In this document: positions 1 through 11,559 of the stretch, piece after piece | Numbering within the stretch: position 1 is the first letter of the stretch | Layout of the letters: every line of letters starts with the position of its first letter | The notes under the pieces: model-generated | Told to the model about the DNA's origin: nothing | Database searches by the model: none | The model's input: only the letters and a program-made list of their open reading frames with translations | Position numbers and translations under genes: made by a program | Assembly (NCBI GenBank): GCA_028023455.1 | Contig: JAQFVV010000231.1 | Coordinates: 1,255,001 to 1,319,000, forward strand | From: Epiperipatus broadwayi | Taxonomy: Eukaryota; Onychophora; Udeonychophora; Euonychophora; Peripatidae | DNA length: 64,000 bases | Reading direction: 5' to 3'

Positions 1-1140
1 AAAGATAAACCATTAAGTCCAACCTCACTCATGAAATAAAAAATTATGATGATTTGAAATAAAGTGAAAAATTAAAATGACTTCTAAATAAATTTTTCAT
101 TAAAGATATACATGAATATGTATACCTATCATGTCCATGATCCAGGGTTTGAATTCAGACAAAAAGAAATTCCTTTCAAAAAGTTTGGAGATGTTTTTTT
201 AAGCAGGCAGCCTGTAGAAAATCTCAAGTGATGTATCTAACATTAGTAAGAAAATGAGTGTTGTCTTTTTCCAGAAGGTAAAAACAAGGATTACTAAAAC
301 CCCACCATTTGGAAGGTGCCAATCTGGTGAGTAGTGTTTTCACTTTCACTGACTCTCAGTGAGAGCTTATTTTAGAGATTTTTGCCCTTCAGTGGACTAT
401 GTAACAAAAAATGTTACCTTACCTTTCAGCTGCCTGTGTTATTTTTTTGTTCAACAATTACAAATGGATGTCACCAACCAATAACATTATTTATAGTTAT
501 TGCCATTGCTTAAAATAAAGGTAACCATGGGTTCAGCTGACATAAGAATATGACCACTAACCCACAAGTGATGCAAATTGCATCAAATTATGATCATATT
601 CTTACTTTCACATCAAGTGAACTGGTATTCATCATATAAACTTAATGTAGTATAGAGCATTCACTTCCTAAGCAGTGATAAACATTTATTTATCCAATTT
701 CTGTAGGCTCCTCTTGAGGTCAACTATCTAAAAACAACCAAAAAGTTATTTATGTCCTGAAAGTTTACTAATTTCACCTGGTTTAAATTTAATCCATGGC
801 ATGGGTTCTATAGGTAAATAAGCCATTTTCTATTAAACAAGATCATATATTTATAACCATTCCCTACTCTCTTAAAGTACTGTATTTTAACCTCCTAATA
901 TATATTTAATTATGCTTTTCTATTGTTAAACTACTAAAACTAATATGAGAAAGGAATGATTAGATTTGACAGAATCTTTGATGTCATAGAATAACAAGTA
1001 ATATGTTAGAGATAACTATCCAAAAGTGATGGAAAAAACAGGAGAAGAAGAAAAATTTGATAAATGATTTTAAAAAGTTTTATTAGCTAGTAATAAAAAC
1101 AAAAAGCAAAAGATATAAAAGGTAAATAATGTACAATGAA
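1..1140. other. A+T-rich sequence without recognised features
   Basis: No open reading frame of note, no RNA gene and no repeat that I could match elsewhere in the window. It is ordinary A+T-rich intergenic or intronic sequence. Confidence 0.5.
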
Positions 1141-1149
1141 GCCACTTGT

Positions 1150-1745
1150 AAATAAGTTTGTCATATGACTAATATTTCTGTAGTGTAATTTTCACTACCC
1201 TACTCTCACAGCAAAGTATGGACTAGTTTCTATCCACTTTTAACATATCTTTATCAATGTTTGCTATATATGTAGATAGAAAATTACTACAGTATATGTA
1301 ACAAATATCAAAAGTGCTGCCTTCACAGCTTCAAAATTGATCACTTAAGGAAGGTATATTAATATGTTTTATTAGTCATTCAATATCTCTGTAGTATAAT
1401 TTTCACTGCACCACTCTTACACAAGATAGGGATGGATTTCTATTGATTTTAACACTTTGTGGAAGAATTTAATCATAAACATAAGACTGAAGACTTACAA
1501 TCCCCAAGATGCACATTTCATGTTAATCCAGCACTCATCAGTTGGCCCAGACCACAATTTCTTAAACATACCTTTATCAATGTTCGCTACATATTTACAA
1601 ATAACAAATTACTACAGTTTAAATGGTGTCAAACTTGCTACCCTCACAACTTTAACACTAATCACTTGACAAAAGTATATTAATAAATGTTCATTAGTCG
1701 TTTATTGGTCTAGAGGTTATCCAATAATGAATAATATTTCTGTTA
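1150..1745 (-). mobile_element. Family H element, tandem dimer with hammerhead-like core
   Basis: Read on the minus strand, this holds about two head-to-tail copies of one unit, offset by about 321 bases. The segment with ATTAGTCATT at 1372 recurs at 1693, and both copies contain AATATTTCTGTAGTGTAA-like and CTTTATCAATGTT-like blocks. The copy at 1381-1710 contains a hammerhead-type core on the minus strand: CTGATGA at 1541-1535 and GAAA at 1519-1516, separated by a 15-base hairpin. The other copy has lost that segment. Relatives lie at 18.3, 19.2, 39.2, 46.1 and 48.8 kb. No protein is encoded. Tandem non-coding units with a hammerhead fit the retrozyme or Penelope terminal-repeat pattern, which is inference. 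Confidence 0.6.
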
Positions 1746-1842
1746 AAAGCAGATAGAAATGAGTCCCCACCTTGGGTGAAAAATATTATTCATTATTGGA
1801 TAATCTCTAGTCTAATGAATGACTAATAAAAAATATTAATAT
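1678..1842. repeat. Head-to-head inverted junction of family H units
   Basis: The left arm (about 1678-1740) and right arm (about 1778-1842) are reverse complements over more than 60 bases with few mismatches. The core TCCAATAATGAATAATATTT faces its complement across about 37 bases. The right arm is the plus-strand start of another family H unit, so the palindrome comes from two units of opposite orientation meeting head to head. Confidence 0.8.
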
Positions 1843-1860
1843 ATTGTCACATGATTGTCT

Positions 1861-2493
1861 CCAAGCTGAAGAAGAACTGCAGAGTGTATTGCCATCTAGT
1901 GTCTAAATAGTCTGTGAAGTGTTATTTTTGCAGTTAATTTGGCGTATTATACAGACAGCACTTTCAATTATTTTTGTTAAAGTATTTACTGGATATTTAA
2001 AAAATTAGAGGAATGAATCATCATTTATAGCCGCATATGATTTAATAATCTTTTTATATTCTTCCCGCCTACATAAATTAGGCTTTTTATGTCAAGATTT
2101 ATTACTAACGTGAAATATGTTTTTTGCCAAACAATTTTTTTTGTTACTATTTAAAAAATCAAAAACAAATTAAACGACAAGGCAATTTGCAAATATAAAC
2201 TGAAGACAGAATGAATTTATCAACTGTTGGATAGAGGATAATGACGAATCTGTGGGAACATATAATAATTAATAAAAACAGTGTAGTTCTTTAATAAAAA
2301 ATAAAACACTGTTACGTTAATATATGTAAGTAAGAATGCAACATATTACTTTCTCCGTATAGTTGGTTCAATAGCAAAAACAATTTGCTACTGAGAAAAG
2401 GGTTTTTGTTACATTTTCATGAACAAAGATAATGAAAATAAAGATTGAATGAAATCTACATATGGTCAATTAAGGAGAACCTATAGTTCTATT
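1861..2493. other. No recognised features
   Basis: A+T-rich sequence. No gene, repeat or RNA motif recognised. Confidence 0.45.
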
Positions 2494-2715
2494 TAACCAC
2501 TTTAAAAAATTTACTGACTATCAAAATATTTACTCTGTCATTCAATTCAATAGTATTTTATCTATAAAAGTAACTAACTCATACATCATTTTACTATATA
2601 TTTTTAACCACTTTAAAAAATTACTGGCTATCAAAATATTTACTTTGTCATTCAATTCAATGGTATTTTATCTAGAAAAGTAACTAACTCATACATCATT
2701 TTATTATATATTTAT
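2494..2715. repeat. Tandem duplication, 111-bp unit, two copies
   Basis: TAACCACTTTAAAAAA starts at 2494 and again at 2605, and each is followed by the same 111 bases with a handful of substitutions. This is a simple local tandem duplication with no coding content. Confidence 0.85.
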
Positions 2716-2817
2716 ATATAATGAATATATTATTCTCAAATATGTATATATGATCAATAATCAAGAAGTCTGTTATAGACTAAACTAGGCAATATTGAAA
2801 TGAAAAACAGAGAAATA

Positions 2818-2932
2818 GTCAAGCATTGTTAGCCAAGAGGTCAGCACACATCTGCTTTCCAAGCAAGCAGTTGGTTGCAGATGGTTGTTGCGCTTCGCCT
2901 CCCGGCCGATGCTATGACATATGGAAAAAAAA
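2818..2932 (+). mobile_element. SINE-1 (tRNA-derived), with target-site duplication
   Basis: A short retroposon of about 110 bases that starts GTCAAGCATTGTTAGCC. It has an A-box-like TAGCCAAGAGG and a B-box-like GCTTCGCCTCC, the internal promoter of RNA polymerase III genes, and ends with an A-rich tail after GACATATGG. The flanks repeat AAAAACAGAGAAATA (2803-2817 and again at the tail end), as expected for target-primed retroposition. The fold resembles a tRNA with a longer variable arm, but the anticodon region is altered, so this is not a working tRNA gene. Sister copies lie at 3872, 7071(-), 37522, 38888, 52340 and 52739(-). Confidence 0.88.
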
Positions 2933-3044
2933 ACAGAGAAATATCCTTATTACAATTTATTGTGAAGATGGCAAACTTATTTCACACTCTATTAAAAGAA
3001 AGTCATTCTCAGTTAAATAACAGCACAATAATTTGTAATAATTC

Positions 3045-3185
3045 GATCTGCACAAATGTGAGAGGTTATCACCCTGGACCAATTGATGAGTCCTGCTGCT
3101 TCAATGTAAAATGCAATTTCAGATCATTTGCGTTTTGTGGAAATTTACCCATGTGGCAAAATAAAGGGTCATGTCCTTATAAACG
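3045..3185 (+). mobile_element. Degraded family H fragment
   Basis: The block CTGGACCAATTGATGAGT followed after a short spacer by AAAATGCA aligns with the hammerhead-like core of family H elsewhere, here mutated to TTGATGA and TAAAA. It is an old, presumably inactive copy. Confidence 0.4.
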
Positions 3186-3205
3186 AAGGTCAACAATTAT
3201 TTAAA

Positions 3206-3859
3206 GTGGTAGAATTCCTACGATTTTCTAGGGATGTAAAGAATGATATCAAAAATAAGGACAGAAAATGATGCTTTTTAATTGTGGTAGAGTTAAAAAC
3301 TGTTTTGTAAACTGTAAAGAAAATTAAAAAAATAGATTCTTAACTCAAGCTGAGCTGTATTTTTGCTTAAGACATAAGGAAACAGATTGTAATTTGATAT
3401 TGTCCTAACATCAATACCATGATGAATTTGTTTTGAGCAATCTGGAAAATTAAGAAGCCAGTAAGTTCCTTCTACAGAAATATTATTCATATAATAAGAA
3501 ATTGTGTTGACTTAGTGCAGGTAATTGTTGGCTGTGGGTGGAGGTGGTGACAATGATAGTAGCAATAGGAGAAGAAGCAGTATATCACAAAGAGTTTAAA
3601 ATTGAAAATCAAAATGTATGATTCTATAAAAAAAAATGATCAAAAAGTCTGGAAAGATTTAACACAGTATTTGAACAATATAATTAAGAACTAGTTTATA
3701 TAGGTTCATGGATTAATTTTCAGCTGAATAAAAAACACCCAATTTGGTCAATGAGATAAAACTGTTATGTTTAATATGTGCTTGGATGATCATATATCAC
3801 ACAAACTCCTGAACAACTAAGTACATATTTATTATTATTTCACAGCAAAAGCACTCAAA
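3206..3859. other. No recognised features
   Basis: A+T-rich sequence with short reading frames only. Nothing recognised. Confidence 0.45.
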
Positions 3860-3871
3860 CAGTAGTAATTA

Positions 3872-3980
3872 GTCAAGCATTGGTGGTTTAGAGGTCAGTA
3901 ACAGCTGCTTTACAAGCAGTTGTCCCGGGATAGCAGGTTCACTTCCTGGCTGATGCTATGACACATGAGAAAAAAAAAAC
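3872..3980 (+). mobile_element. SINE-1 copy, with 12-bp target-site duplication
   Basis: Same family as 2818-2932: GTCAAGCATTGGTGG head, A-box-like TGGTTTAGAGG, B-box-like GGTTCACTTCC, GACACATGAG and an A tail. CAGTAGTAATTA occurs immediately before (3860-3871) and after (3981-3992), which is a clean target-site duplication. The middle segment is slightly shorter than in other copies. Confidence 0.9.
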
Positions 3981-4227
3981 CAGTAGTAATTAAATAAATG
4001 GCTGTAGATCTCCAAATTAACCAAAATCATTTTTAAAGAAATGCTGATCAATGTAAAGTCTTTTTTTATTCCAAAAATTATTTTCTTATATATGACTAAA
4101 TATCACCAACAGTTTTTATAATGTGGTACATAGAAAATGGAAGACAAGGCACCAGATGTTTTTCTGAAGGATTGTGATGATGTTGTTCTAGTTGTATTTT
4201 TATATTGGACTACTTCCATCATTTAAT

Positions 4228-4320
4228 ATGAGAAGTGAATGTCTTTAAAAAATTTTAACTTTTATTTAAATTTGGAATATTTAAATAAAAGTTGTTTTTT
4301 TCTAAAGACATTCAATACTT
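4228..4320. repeat. Small foldback related to SINE-3 tail
   Basis: GAATGTCTTTAAAAAA and its complement near 4305 form arms of about 40 bases (4228-4269 and 4278-4320) around a 7-base loop. The arm sequence (AAATTTAAATAAAGTT-like, AAGACATTCAAT) also ends the SINE-3 copies at 14.3, 51.4 and 52.2 kb, so this may be two inverted SINE-3 tails. Confidence 0.55.
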
Positions 4321-4330
4321 GTATTAGCAA

Positions 4331-5655
4331 AGATACCAGATGATTCATAATTGTTAACCAATAAATTTACTCTGACACATGTTCTGATCTTGTTCCTTGT
4401 TATTATATTATATATATATTTGTTTATTTGTTTTTGATGTTATTTAACTAATTTATCATTGTTCCTTAAGTCTTGAAAAATAAACTCTTCTACGATCCTA
4501 CAGTAAAATGTCATATCTGTTGGGTTTGAGCTGTGACATTATCAGATCCATATTTAGCTGTCAAAATAGTAATGAAATTATAATGAGTAACCCTGCAGTG
4601 GTTAAGCCATTACAATACAAACTCTCACCTTTTGCAAATAATCGAGACTTTATCTATTGACATATGTTAACTACTCTTAAGGGTAGTGGGATGAAAAGGC
4701 AACAGGAAACTACAACTGCAATAACAGGTGACCACCATCAGTAATAATATTCTATTACTTGCCACATCCTTGTGACATGATCCAGACTTAACATTTTCAG
4801 AGGTAAATAGATAGATGGAACTAACTTAGCAATAGAGCTCTGGAGTCACTTGTGAACAACTTGGAAATTAAAAAATAAAAGAGAGACTAAACAAAAGTGC
4901 AGAATAATGTTTTGATGAGTAAGAATGTTTATAACAATTGTTGGTGGGTAAAAAGAATATCTATTGCAACAGAGTATAAATATATATCTACTGTAATTGT
5001 GATCATGAGAAAGGTGTCAGCAGGGGACAACTTACAACCTACAAAGGAGAATTAGGTTTATATATAACATAAGTTTGGATTCAAAACATAAATATGTTTA
5101 ATATTCCAGCCTGCTATTGTAATAACAAGATAAAGAAGGGCTGCTGGATAAAAGATGCATTGGAAACTGACTCCTCATTGATAGTCAGAAACTAATCTAT
5201 AGATGTGGAATAAAATAGCACTAGCTATTGATATAATTGCAATAGCATTCCACATTCATTAAAAACTCAAGCTTTAACTAGGTGCTTCTGAAATATAATG
5301 AAAATAATTGCTCTTAAATGATAAATAACCTATCTAACTACTAGTAGAATCTATTAAGCTGGTTAGATCTTAAAATATCTCATTTTCTCATCGCAACAGG
5401 GCCTGTCAAATGATTCTATGACATTTCATAGCATGACAATTTTTATCATGTTTGATACTTTACATAGTATTTCATCACACATGCATGTCATGCACTTTTC
5501 ATTGCAGTTCAAAATTATTATGCTGTTATGGCTCAACTCATCTTACTTTCAAACAATGGACTTGCTCAGATTCAACACTCGTAATAAGACCAATGAATTA
5601 GATGAATTAACCATCGCCATAAATAGGTCAATAGGTGAATATCATCAGTAAATCT
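4331..5655. other. No recognised features
   Basis: A+T-rich sequence. Short reading frames here (for example near 5418-5651) show no recognisable domain or codon pattern. Confidence 0.4.
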
Positions 5656-5659
5656 AAAA

Positions 5660-6075
5660 ACTTCCATTAAGGGTGATCTAGAAGAGCAATATAGAGACTC
5701 CAGACCACTCAAAGAAGTATGGAGAGATGCATGTTGGGAGTAACAAGAAGAGATCAAAAACACAATGTATGGGTAAGAGAACAAACAGGTGTTACTGATC
5801 TCATTGAAAAAATTAAAAGATTGAAGTGGAGTTGAGCTGGACATATTTCTAGAAGAGATGATAATAGATGGACAATTGAAATCTTAAACCGGATTCCACG
5901 AGATTGTAAAAGACCCAGAAAGAGACCATGTGTGAGATGGATGGATGAAATAAGAAAGTGTGCAGGGGTGATGTGGAGAAGAGAAGCTAAAGATCAGGAG
6001 ATGGATTAAACTTGGAGAGACCTTCATCTTGCAATGGATTGATAATGGTTGGTGATGATGATGATGATGAATTAT
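5660..6075 (+). pseudogene. RTE/Jockey-type LINE, decayed 3' end
   Basis: Conceptual translation gives the C-terminal tail of a non-LTR retrotransposon polyprotein: RLQTTQRSMERCMLG-like, LIEKIKRLKWS, then AGHISRRDDNRWTIEIL and KRPRKRPCVRWMDEIRK, ending in a W-R-D-L segment. In-frame stops and one shift break it. It closes with a GATGATGATG microsatellite, the 3' tail type usual for RTE-clade elements. The same tail occurs at 24.9-25.1 kb and, shorter, at 45.0 kb. The reverse transcriptase and endonuclease parts are missing, so it is a dead 5'-truncated insertion. Confidence 0.8.
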
Positions 6076-7070
6076 AAAATGGCAATTTCTTGGAGATCGA
6101 GTCAGCCAATAATGGATACTGGTTGCCCGTATTCGAATGCTAAAGAAGTGAGGAAAAGTCACATTCAACCTGAAGCTGGAAGTGTCAACCACACATAAAA
6201 GGGCACCTGAAAATTCTTACTTTAATAGTTGTTCAGTAATATTTTTGTTATATATTATTATCACATTGTTTTAATAAATATTAAACCTTATTATATGACT
6301 TAGTGTTTACCACAATTGCATAATAATATAACAATGCAATATTTTAATATATATAAACATTTATTTAATAAATATTTTTGTGAACATTTTTTTTATTCAA
6401 TGAATAATTTATTCCTAATCAATAAATGTTTTTTTTTTTTTTGTAAATAAATAATATAAACTGTGTGTGCATTAGTAATTTTTTTTTGTTTTCAAAATTT
6501 TATAACTAATGATTATAAAATGTTCAATTTAAAAATTCATTTGTTCCTTCTATGCTTGCAAAATTTCAATCTATATGTTATTGGTTGTCTGTAAACGTTT
6601 ATTATTGGTTTTTTTTTTTATTAAGGAAAATACACGTACAATTACAATATAAATCTTGTTGGTATACATTTGTTTGGATTTGTTACACATATTATAACAA
6701 TCGTCAGTAAATAATTTTCCAAATTAGAAAATATGCCCGTTTGATACATTAGTTATTATTATGACAAATTAATTTCATGATCAGAGCAAGAAACTCATCG
6801 TTCAAACTTAGTCTATAATTATTGTGTACTAGTGACTTAGCCAATGATCATTGTGCAGTCCATATTTTGACTGGCAGTGATCCTTTGTCATTCTCCATTT
6901 AACTGGACCAATTTTTAATCTCGAATTAATTTTTAATTTGCATGTCTGAGGATAGGCTCTTCATCCAGTGGCCTAAGTTTCCCCCAAGTGTACCCGAAGA
7001 ACTTTTCCGGTATTAATAAGCGATCCGTGAACATAGTCCTTCGAATAAATTTTTTACACACAATTCCTAG
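6076..7070. other. A+T-rich, no recognised features
   Basis: Very A+T-rich sequence with T and A runs. Nothing recognisable. Confidence 0.45.
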
Positions 7071-7181
7071 TTTTTTTTTCATATGTCATAGCATCGGCCG
7101 TGATGTGAACCCAAAACTGTCTGCAACCAACTACTTGCTTGCAAGGTAGCTGCGATGACCTCTCGGCTAACAATGCTTGAC
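7071..7181 (-). mobile_element. SINE-1 copy
   Basis: On the minus strand: GTCAAGCATTGTTAGCCGAG head, A-box-like TAGCCGAGAGG, B-box-like GGTTCACATCA, GCTATGACATATG, then an A tail (T run at 7071-7079). I could not find a convincing target-site duplication, so the insertion may be old. Confidence 0.85.
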
Positions 7182-7655
7182 CACAAAACCATGCTTATTA
7201 TTGTTATTCCCTTTTTCTTGTCTTTACTGTAGTAAAAAGTACCTGTTATAACTTGGCAAACCCACAAAGAAAAAATATAGGAATTAAAATGTTACGATGC
7301 AGTAAATATTTTCTCATATGTTTTCAAATTTCATAATTTTATTTTCTAATTCAGTAATTTATTCATTATTTTGCTTTATAATTAAAAATTCCTATTATTG
7401 TTATAAAATTCATTTTATATTATTTAACTGGAAAAAAAAAGATTTACTAATTATGTAAAAAAAAATATACACCAAAAAAAACATTGTATTCAGATAGTTA
7501 TTTATTAAATAAATATTTAGTTATGACTATTTATTAAATGCATAGGAAGTATGTAAATACTTTAAAGAAAGGCTTTAACCTTTATTATATGCACCTTGAA
7601 CATTTATAATATTCAAACGATGGCTTTTATTGACTACAGAGGGAGCTCTCTAACT
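7182..7655. other. No recognised features
   Basis: A+T-rich sequence. Nothing recognised. Confidence 0.4.
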
Positions 7656-7945
7656 TCAACAGAAGGTAGTGACTTTATAAAGATAAGAATGGTCGATTTA
7701 TCTTTAAACCTAAATTCCCACTTACATATGCCAATCTGTTAGTCTCTTCAATTTTTATGTCAACTATTAACTCTTAAATCATAAGATTTTGCAAAGGTTA
7801 TTTTGTAAAGGAAATAGTAGACATAAAAAAGTGAAGAGACAACAGCTTCACACTTTCAAATCAAGATGCTTCAGATTGGTCTATATAAGTGGGAATTTAG
7901 ATTAAAGATAAGATGGCCATTTTTATCTTTATATAATTTTCTATT
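7656..7945. repeat. Foldback element, arms about 90-120 bp
   Basis: The left arm (about 7670-7775) contains TAAATTCCCACTTA and CCAATCTG. The right arm (about 7815-7945) carries their reverse complements TAAGTGGGAATTTA and CAGATTGG, with GATAAGAATGG / CCATTTTTATC at the outer ends. Related outer sequence (AAGATAAGATGGCCATTCTTATC) occurs at 33.25 kb, so this is a dispersed family. No coding potential. Confidence 0.7.
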
Positions 7946-8111
7946 GTGTGTCGAGGTTAGAGAAATTCTTCTATAGTAAAAAAAAAAGACATTCAAAACA
8001 CATATGATAAAGGTTAGAGCCTTTCTCTAAAGTATTTAAATAAATGTTTTTTTTATTTATTTTAAAATATTGTATAATAATTTTGAAATATAATGAAAAG
8101 TTTAAGCACAG

Positions 8112-8195
8112 TTTAGTCAGTAATGAAAATAACATGTGATATACTTGAAATTTAGTCAGTAATGAAAATAACATGTGATATACTTGAAAATGAAA
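8112..8195. repeat. Tandem repeat, 39-bp unit, about two copies
   Basis: TTTAGTCAGTAATGAAAATA occurs at 8112 and 8151 in identical context. Pieces of the unit (TGTGATATACT) continue to about 8215. Confidence 0.85.
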
Positions 8196-8436
8196 TATGT
8201 GATATACTGAATATAATAAAATACCATGTGATGAAACATGAAAACATGTTGATAAAGGTATATATATTTTTCTGTTTCAAAAGAATCCAACAGCTTTAAA
8301 ATAAAATGATCACCTCTGGTAGGTTTCTATAATAAAAAAAAATTCCCACATACTTCTGCCAGTTTTACTGCCATTAGCCTATTAAGAAAATACAAAACGG
8401 ATCAGAAAAATAACATGCCAAACAATGTTATATATT

Positions 8437-9190
8437 TCAACCCATGAAAATTGGGATTATCGCTGTGGATTACTGTGATGGAAATGACCTGAACCCATGA
8501 AAACATCAACATTCCATGGGGATTATAGCTGCTGATTGCAGTGTTGAAAATGACCTGAACCCATAAAAACATCAACATTCCATGTAGATTGTGGCTGTGG
8601 ATTGCTATGATAAAAATGAACTGAATCCAAGAAAACATCAACAATTCATGGAGATTATGGCTGTGGATTGCTGTGATAGAAATAACCAGTACCCATAAAA
8701 ACATCAACATTCCATGGGGATTATGGCTGCTGATTACTATGTTGAAAATGACCTGAAGTCATAAAAACATCAACATTCCATGGAGATCATGGCTGTGGAT
8801 TACTGTGGTGGAAATGACTTGAATCCACGAAAACATCAACATTCCATGGAGTTTATGGCTGTGGACTGCTGTGATGAAAATAAAATGAGCCCAAGAAAAT
8901 ATTAACATTCCATGGAGATTGTAGCTGTGGATTACTGTGATGGAAATAACTAGAATCCATGAAAACATCAACATTCCATGGGGATTATGGCTGCTGTTTA
9001 CTGTGTTAAAAATGACCTGAACCCATAAAACCATCAACATTCCACGGAGGCTGGGGCGGAAATGACCTAAATCCATGAAATTAATCAACATTCAATGTGG
9101 ATTACTGTGATGGAAATGAACTGAACTCATGAAAACCTCAACATTCCTTAGAAATTATGCCTGTGAATTACTGTGATGGAAATGACCTGA
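8437..9190. repeat. Minisatellite, 66-bp unit, about 11-12 degenerate copies
   Basis: A unit of about 66 bases (CATGAAAACATCAACATTCC, then ATGGGGATTATGGCTGCTG, then a GTGATGGAAATGACCTGAA-like end) repeats through the interval with 5-20 percent divergence and some shorter copies. Because 66 is a multiple of three, the minus strand stays open as two frames of about 100 residues with a 22-residue period (MLMFSWVQVISITVIHS). I see no start context, signal or flanking exon that would make this a gene, so I call it a minisatellite. Confidence 0.85.
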
Positions 9191-11175
9191 TATAATGTAA
9201 GCCATATGTATTAATAAGCAGTATGTATTAGTAAGAGTTAAGAATTATTGATTTTACTACCATTTTGATTTTGAAAAAGTAATATAATGTAAATTTGTAA
9301 ATACGTAAAAAAACTATTATTATTATTATTGTTATTATTTTGTTGATAATAAAAAAAACGAATTTGTATCTAATTAAAATATAATAAGCCCAATAGGTGG
9401 ATTTATAAAACAAATAGTTGTGACTTTCCTCTAATCAATCCTCATGGCAATTTAAAAAAAGTCACACAGCTCTCTCATCTTTTTACCATGCTATAGGTGT
9501 AACTGTTCAAATCAATATTTTTCTTTGACTAAAGAAAATGGAACATATGGAGGTGGGAAGGTTTTTTTTTTTTCAACCGAAAATCCAATATTGATTTCAG
9601 CCAAATAAACAGATGTGTCAAAACTGAATTTCAATTGAAAAGAGTTTACTTTAAAGAATTTATTTTTAAAAAAATCATGAATATTTTCTATTACAGAGGT
9701 CTCCAATCTTTCCAACAGCAATCACAAAATCAGATCAAGGTATTAACTTTTTTTATGTAGTTAATTAAATACAAAATATCACTTAAACAATTATGATATT
9801 TATTTTATTTACTTCCTAATGAGAAAGGCCTTATTTTTTTTTTCTGTAATAACTAGCACATCCAATGTCTACGACCACAACCAGGATTTCAAGTTTAGAC
9901 TGGGTGAATAGTCACAAACAGATTTTAAATGTTTCCTACCTAGTTCCTACAAAATCCAGAAAGCCATCTAGTAGTGGTCAGCAAATAGATATCTAGATAT
10001 GCTGAATTTGATGGTATACAATCATGGGTACTTTAGATCGATAAAACCAATCATCATCATTTTCAACCATCATCCAATCATTTAATTCAATGTTTATCCA
10101 TAGCTTCACTTTCCAGCAACTTTCTTATCTCACTGACCTTCCACAAGTTTTTTCTATGCCTTTTATAATATTTGGTGATCAACTTGAAGACTTCAGTTTT
10201 CCATATATACATCCAGTGTAACTCCATTTTAGTTCTCGCAATGACGTCAAAATATTACTCTATGACATGAAAAGCCAACATGATTACCCATTTAGTATTG
10301 GTCAGTAAATGGATATCTAGTATTAGTTGTATAAATTCTATTAGTTGTATAAATTCCAAGGCTATTTAAGTGTCAAAATATGTCCCTTGTAACTCTGATC
10401 AGAAAGGTGTCACAATTGTCGACATTGAGTCATTTGTCTTTTTATCTTTCCTACTGTTAGGATAAAATAAGTTATCTCCATTGTAAAATGTTAAAAACGA
10501 TCCTACCGATTGTTAACAATAGAAATTTCTCACTGTGTTCGAAATTTGAAACAATATTATAAAGTATAACAATTGAAAAATCTCTAAAATGTTTACATTT
10601 TTGGATATAGATAATATTTATTTTTTTTAAAAAAAATCATAAATATCTCCGTAAACAGTAATTGAAAAGAACAAAGAAAACTATTTTTAGACAAGTAAAT
10701 ACCAAGTAAAATTCAAAAGTCAACAGTGGTAATATAACATATACAAAATTAAAATTATTATAAAATATATGACTTATTAGAGCGTAATATATACATTTAA
10801 AAAACTAATATCTCAAAACTAAAAAGCGTAAGAAAATGGTTTTCTATTAAAACTTAACTTGTTTGACCCTAAGAATGAAAAAAACGTATTATTATGTCTT
10901 ATTAAGAATATCTAAATAAGCAAATTAAATATATGTATATGAACTTTGATAAAAAAATAATAATAATCCTAAATAATTAAAATTATTATCACAGTATTTC
11001 TAAGTTACTACAGGGAAAAAACATGAAATGGTTTGTTTCTCAGAAGCTTAAAAATTTGGGTACTGAAAATGACACCAAAGGAAAATAGAGGCTAAATAAG
11101 AATAAAGATATCAGTTTGAAAATTGTTTGTATTTTTGTGATAGTGGACTTTCTAACAGTCATACATATTTAATGA
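9191..11175. other. A+T-rich, with short dispersed-repeat pieces
   Basis: No genes. Two short segments, about 9955-10015 and 10270-10335, share GGTCAGYAAATGGATATCTAG with segments near 23270 and 52970, so they are pieces of a low-copy dispersed repeat. A run of ATT/GTT trinucleotides is at 9313-9341. The rest is featureless. Confidence 0.45.
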
Positions 11176-11186
11176 TAATATATTAA

Positions 11187-11559
11187 CGCACTAAACATTA
11201 CATGATCACCATTATTTAAGCTTAAACTGAGGCAAAACTCTCAGTACAGTAGTGCCACTCAGTGCAAGCCAGAGCAATCAAAGGATGCAGGGGGGGGGAG
11301 GTTGTGCATAAAATCCCTATCTAATGCCTATTCATAAGATAAAAGATGGCCGCAGGAGAGTTGCATTGGATCCTAAGATCTAGGTACAGTGTTCTCAGAT
11401 ACAAGACTTCTCACTGATGAAAGCCATAAACTAGAAACTAATCTGAGGTTAGTGGATAAGTAGGCAGTAGATAGGGATTTTATGCACAAATCTTCCTACA
11501 TCTATCGATTATTCTGTCTTGCAGTGAGTGGCACTATTGCATGGAGTTTTGCTACTGGG
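11187..11559 (+). mobile_element. Family P foldback element with hammerhead ribozyme and 11-bp target-site duplication
   Basis: The outer parts are inverted repeats: about 11230-11335 (GCAAAACTCTC..., GTGCATAAAATCCC) faces about 11460-11552 (GGGATTTTATGCAC..., GAGTTTTGC). The loop between them contains a hammerhead motif on the plus strand. TAATATATTAA flanks both sides (11176-11186 and 11560-11570), consistent with a target-site duplication, although it is A+T-rich. The sequence matches the larger complex at 16464-17879. No protein is encoded. Confidence 0.7.
11399..11457 (+). ncRNA. Hammerhead ribozyme, family P type (diverged)
   Basis: Core CTGATGA at 11414-11420, a 13-base stem II region, GAAA at 11434-11437, then CTAATC before the predicted cleavage point. 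Stem I pairs CTCA (11410-11413) with TGAG (11444-11447). Relative to the copy at 17671 the wobble pair in stem I is replaced here by a Watson-Crick pair. Stem II is weaker than in the 17.7-kb copy. It may or may not self-cleave. Confidence 0.65.

Noticed and set aside
2818-2932. Possible real tRNA gene
   Set aside because: A-box and B-box are present, but the acceptor stem does not close, the copy has an A tail and a target-site duplication, and the sequence is repeated seven times in the window; it is a SINE.
8402-9091. Two minus-strand frames with 22-residue repeats
   Set aside because: Explained by the 66-bp minisatellite; kept only as a low-interest finding.
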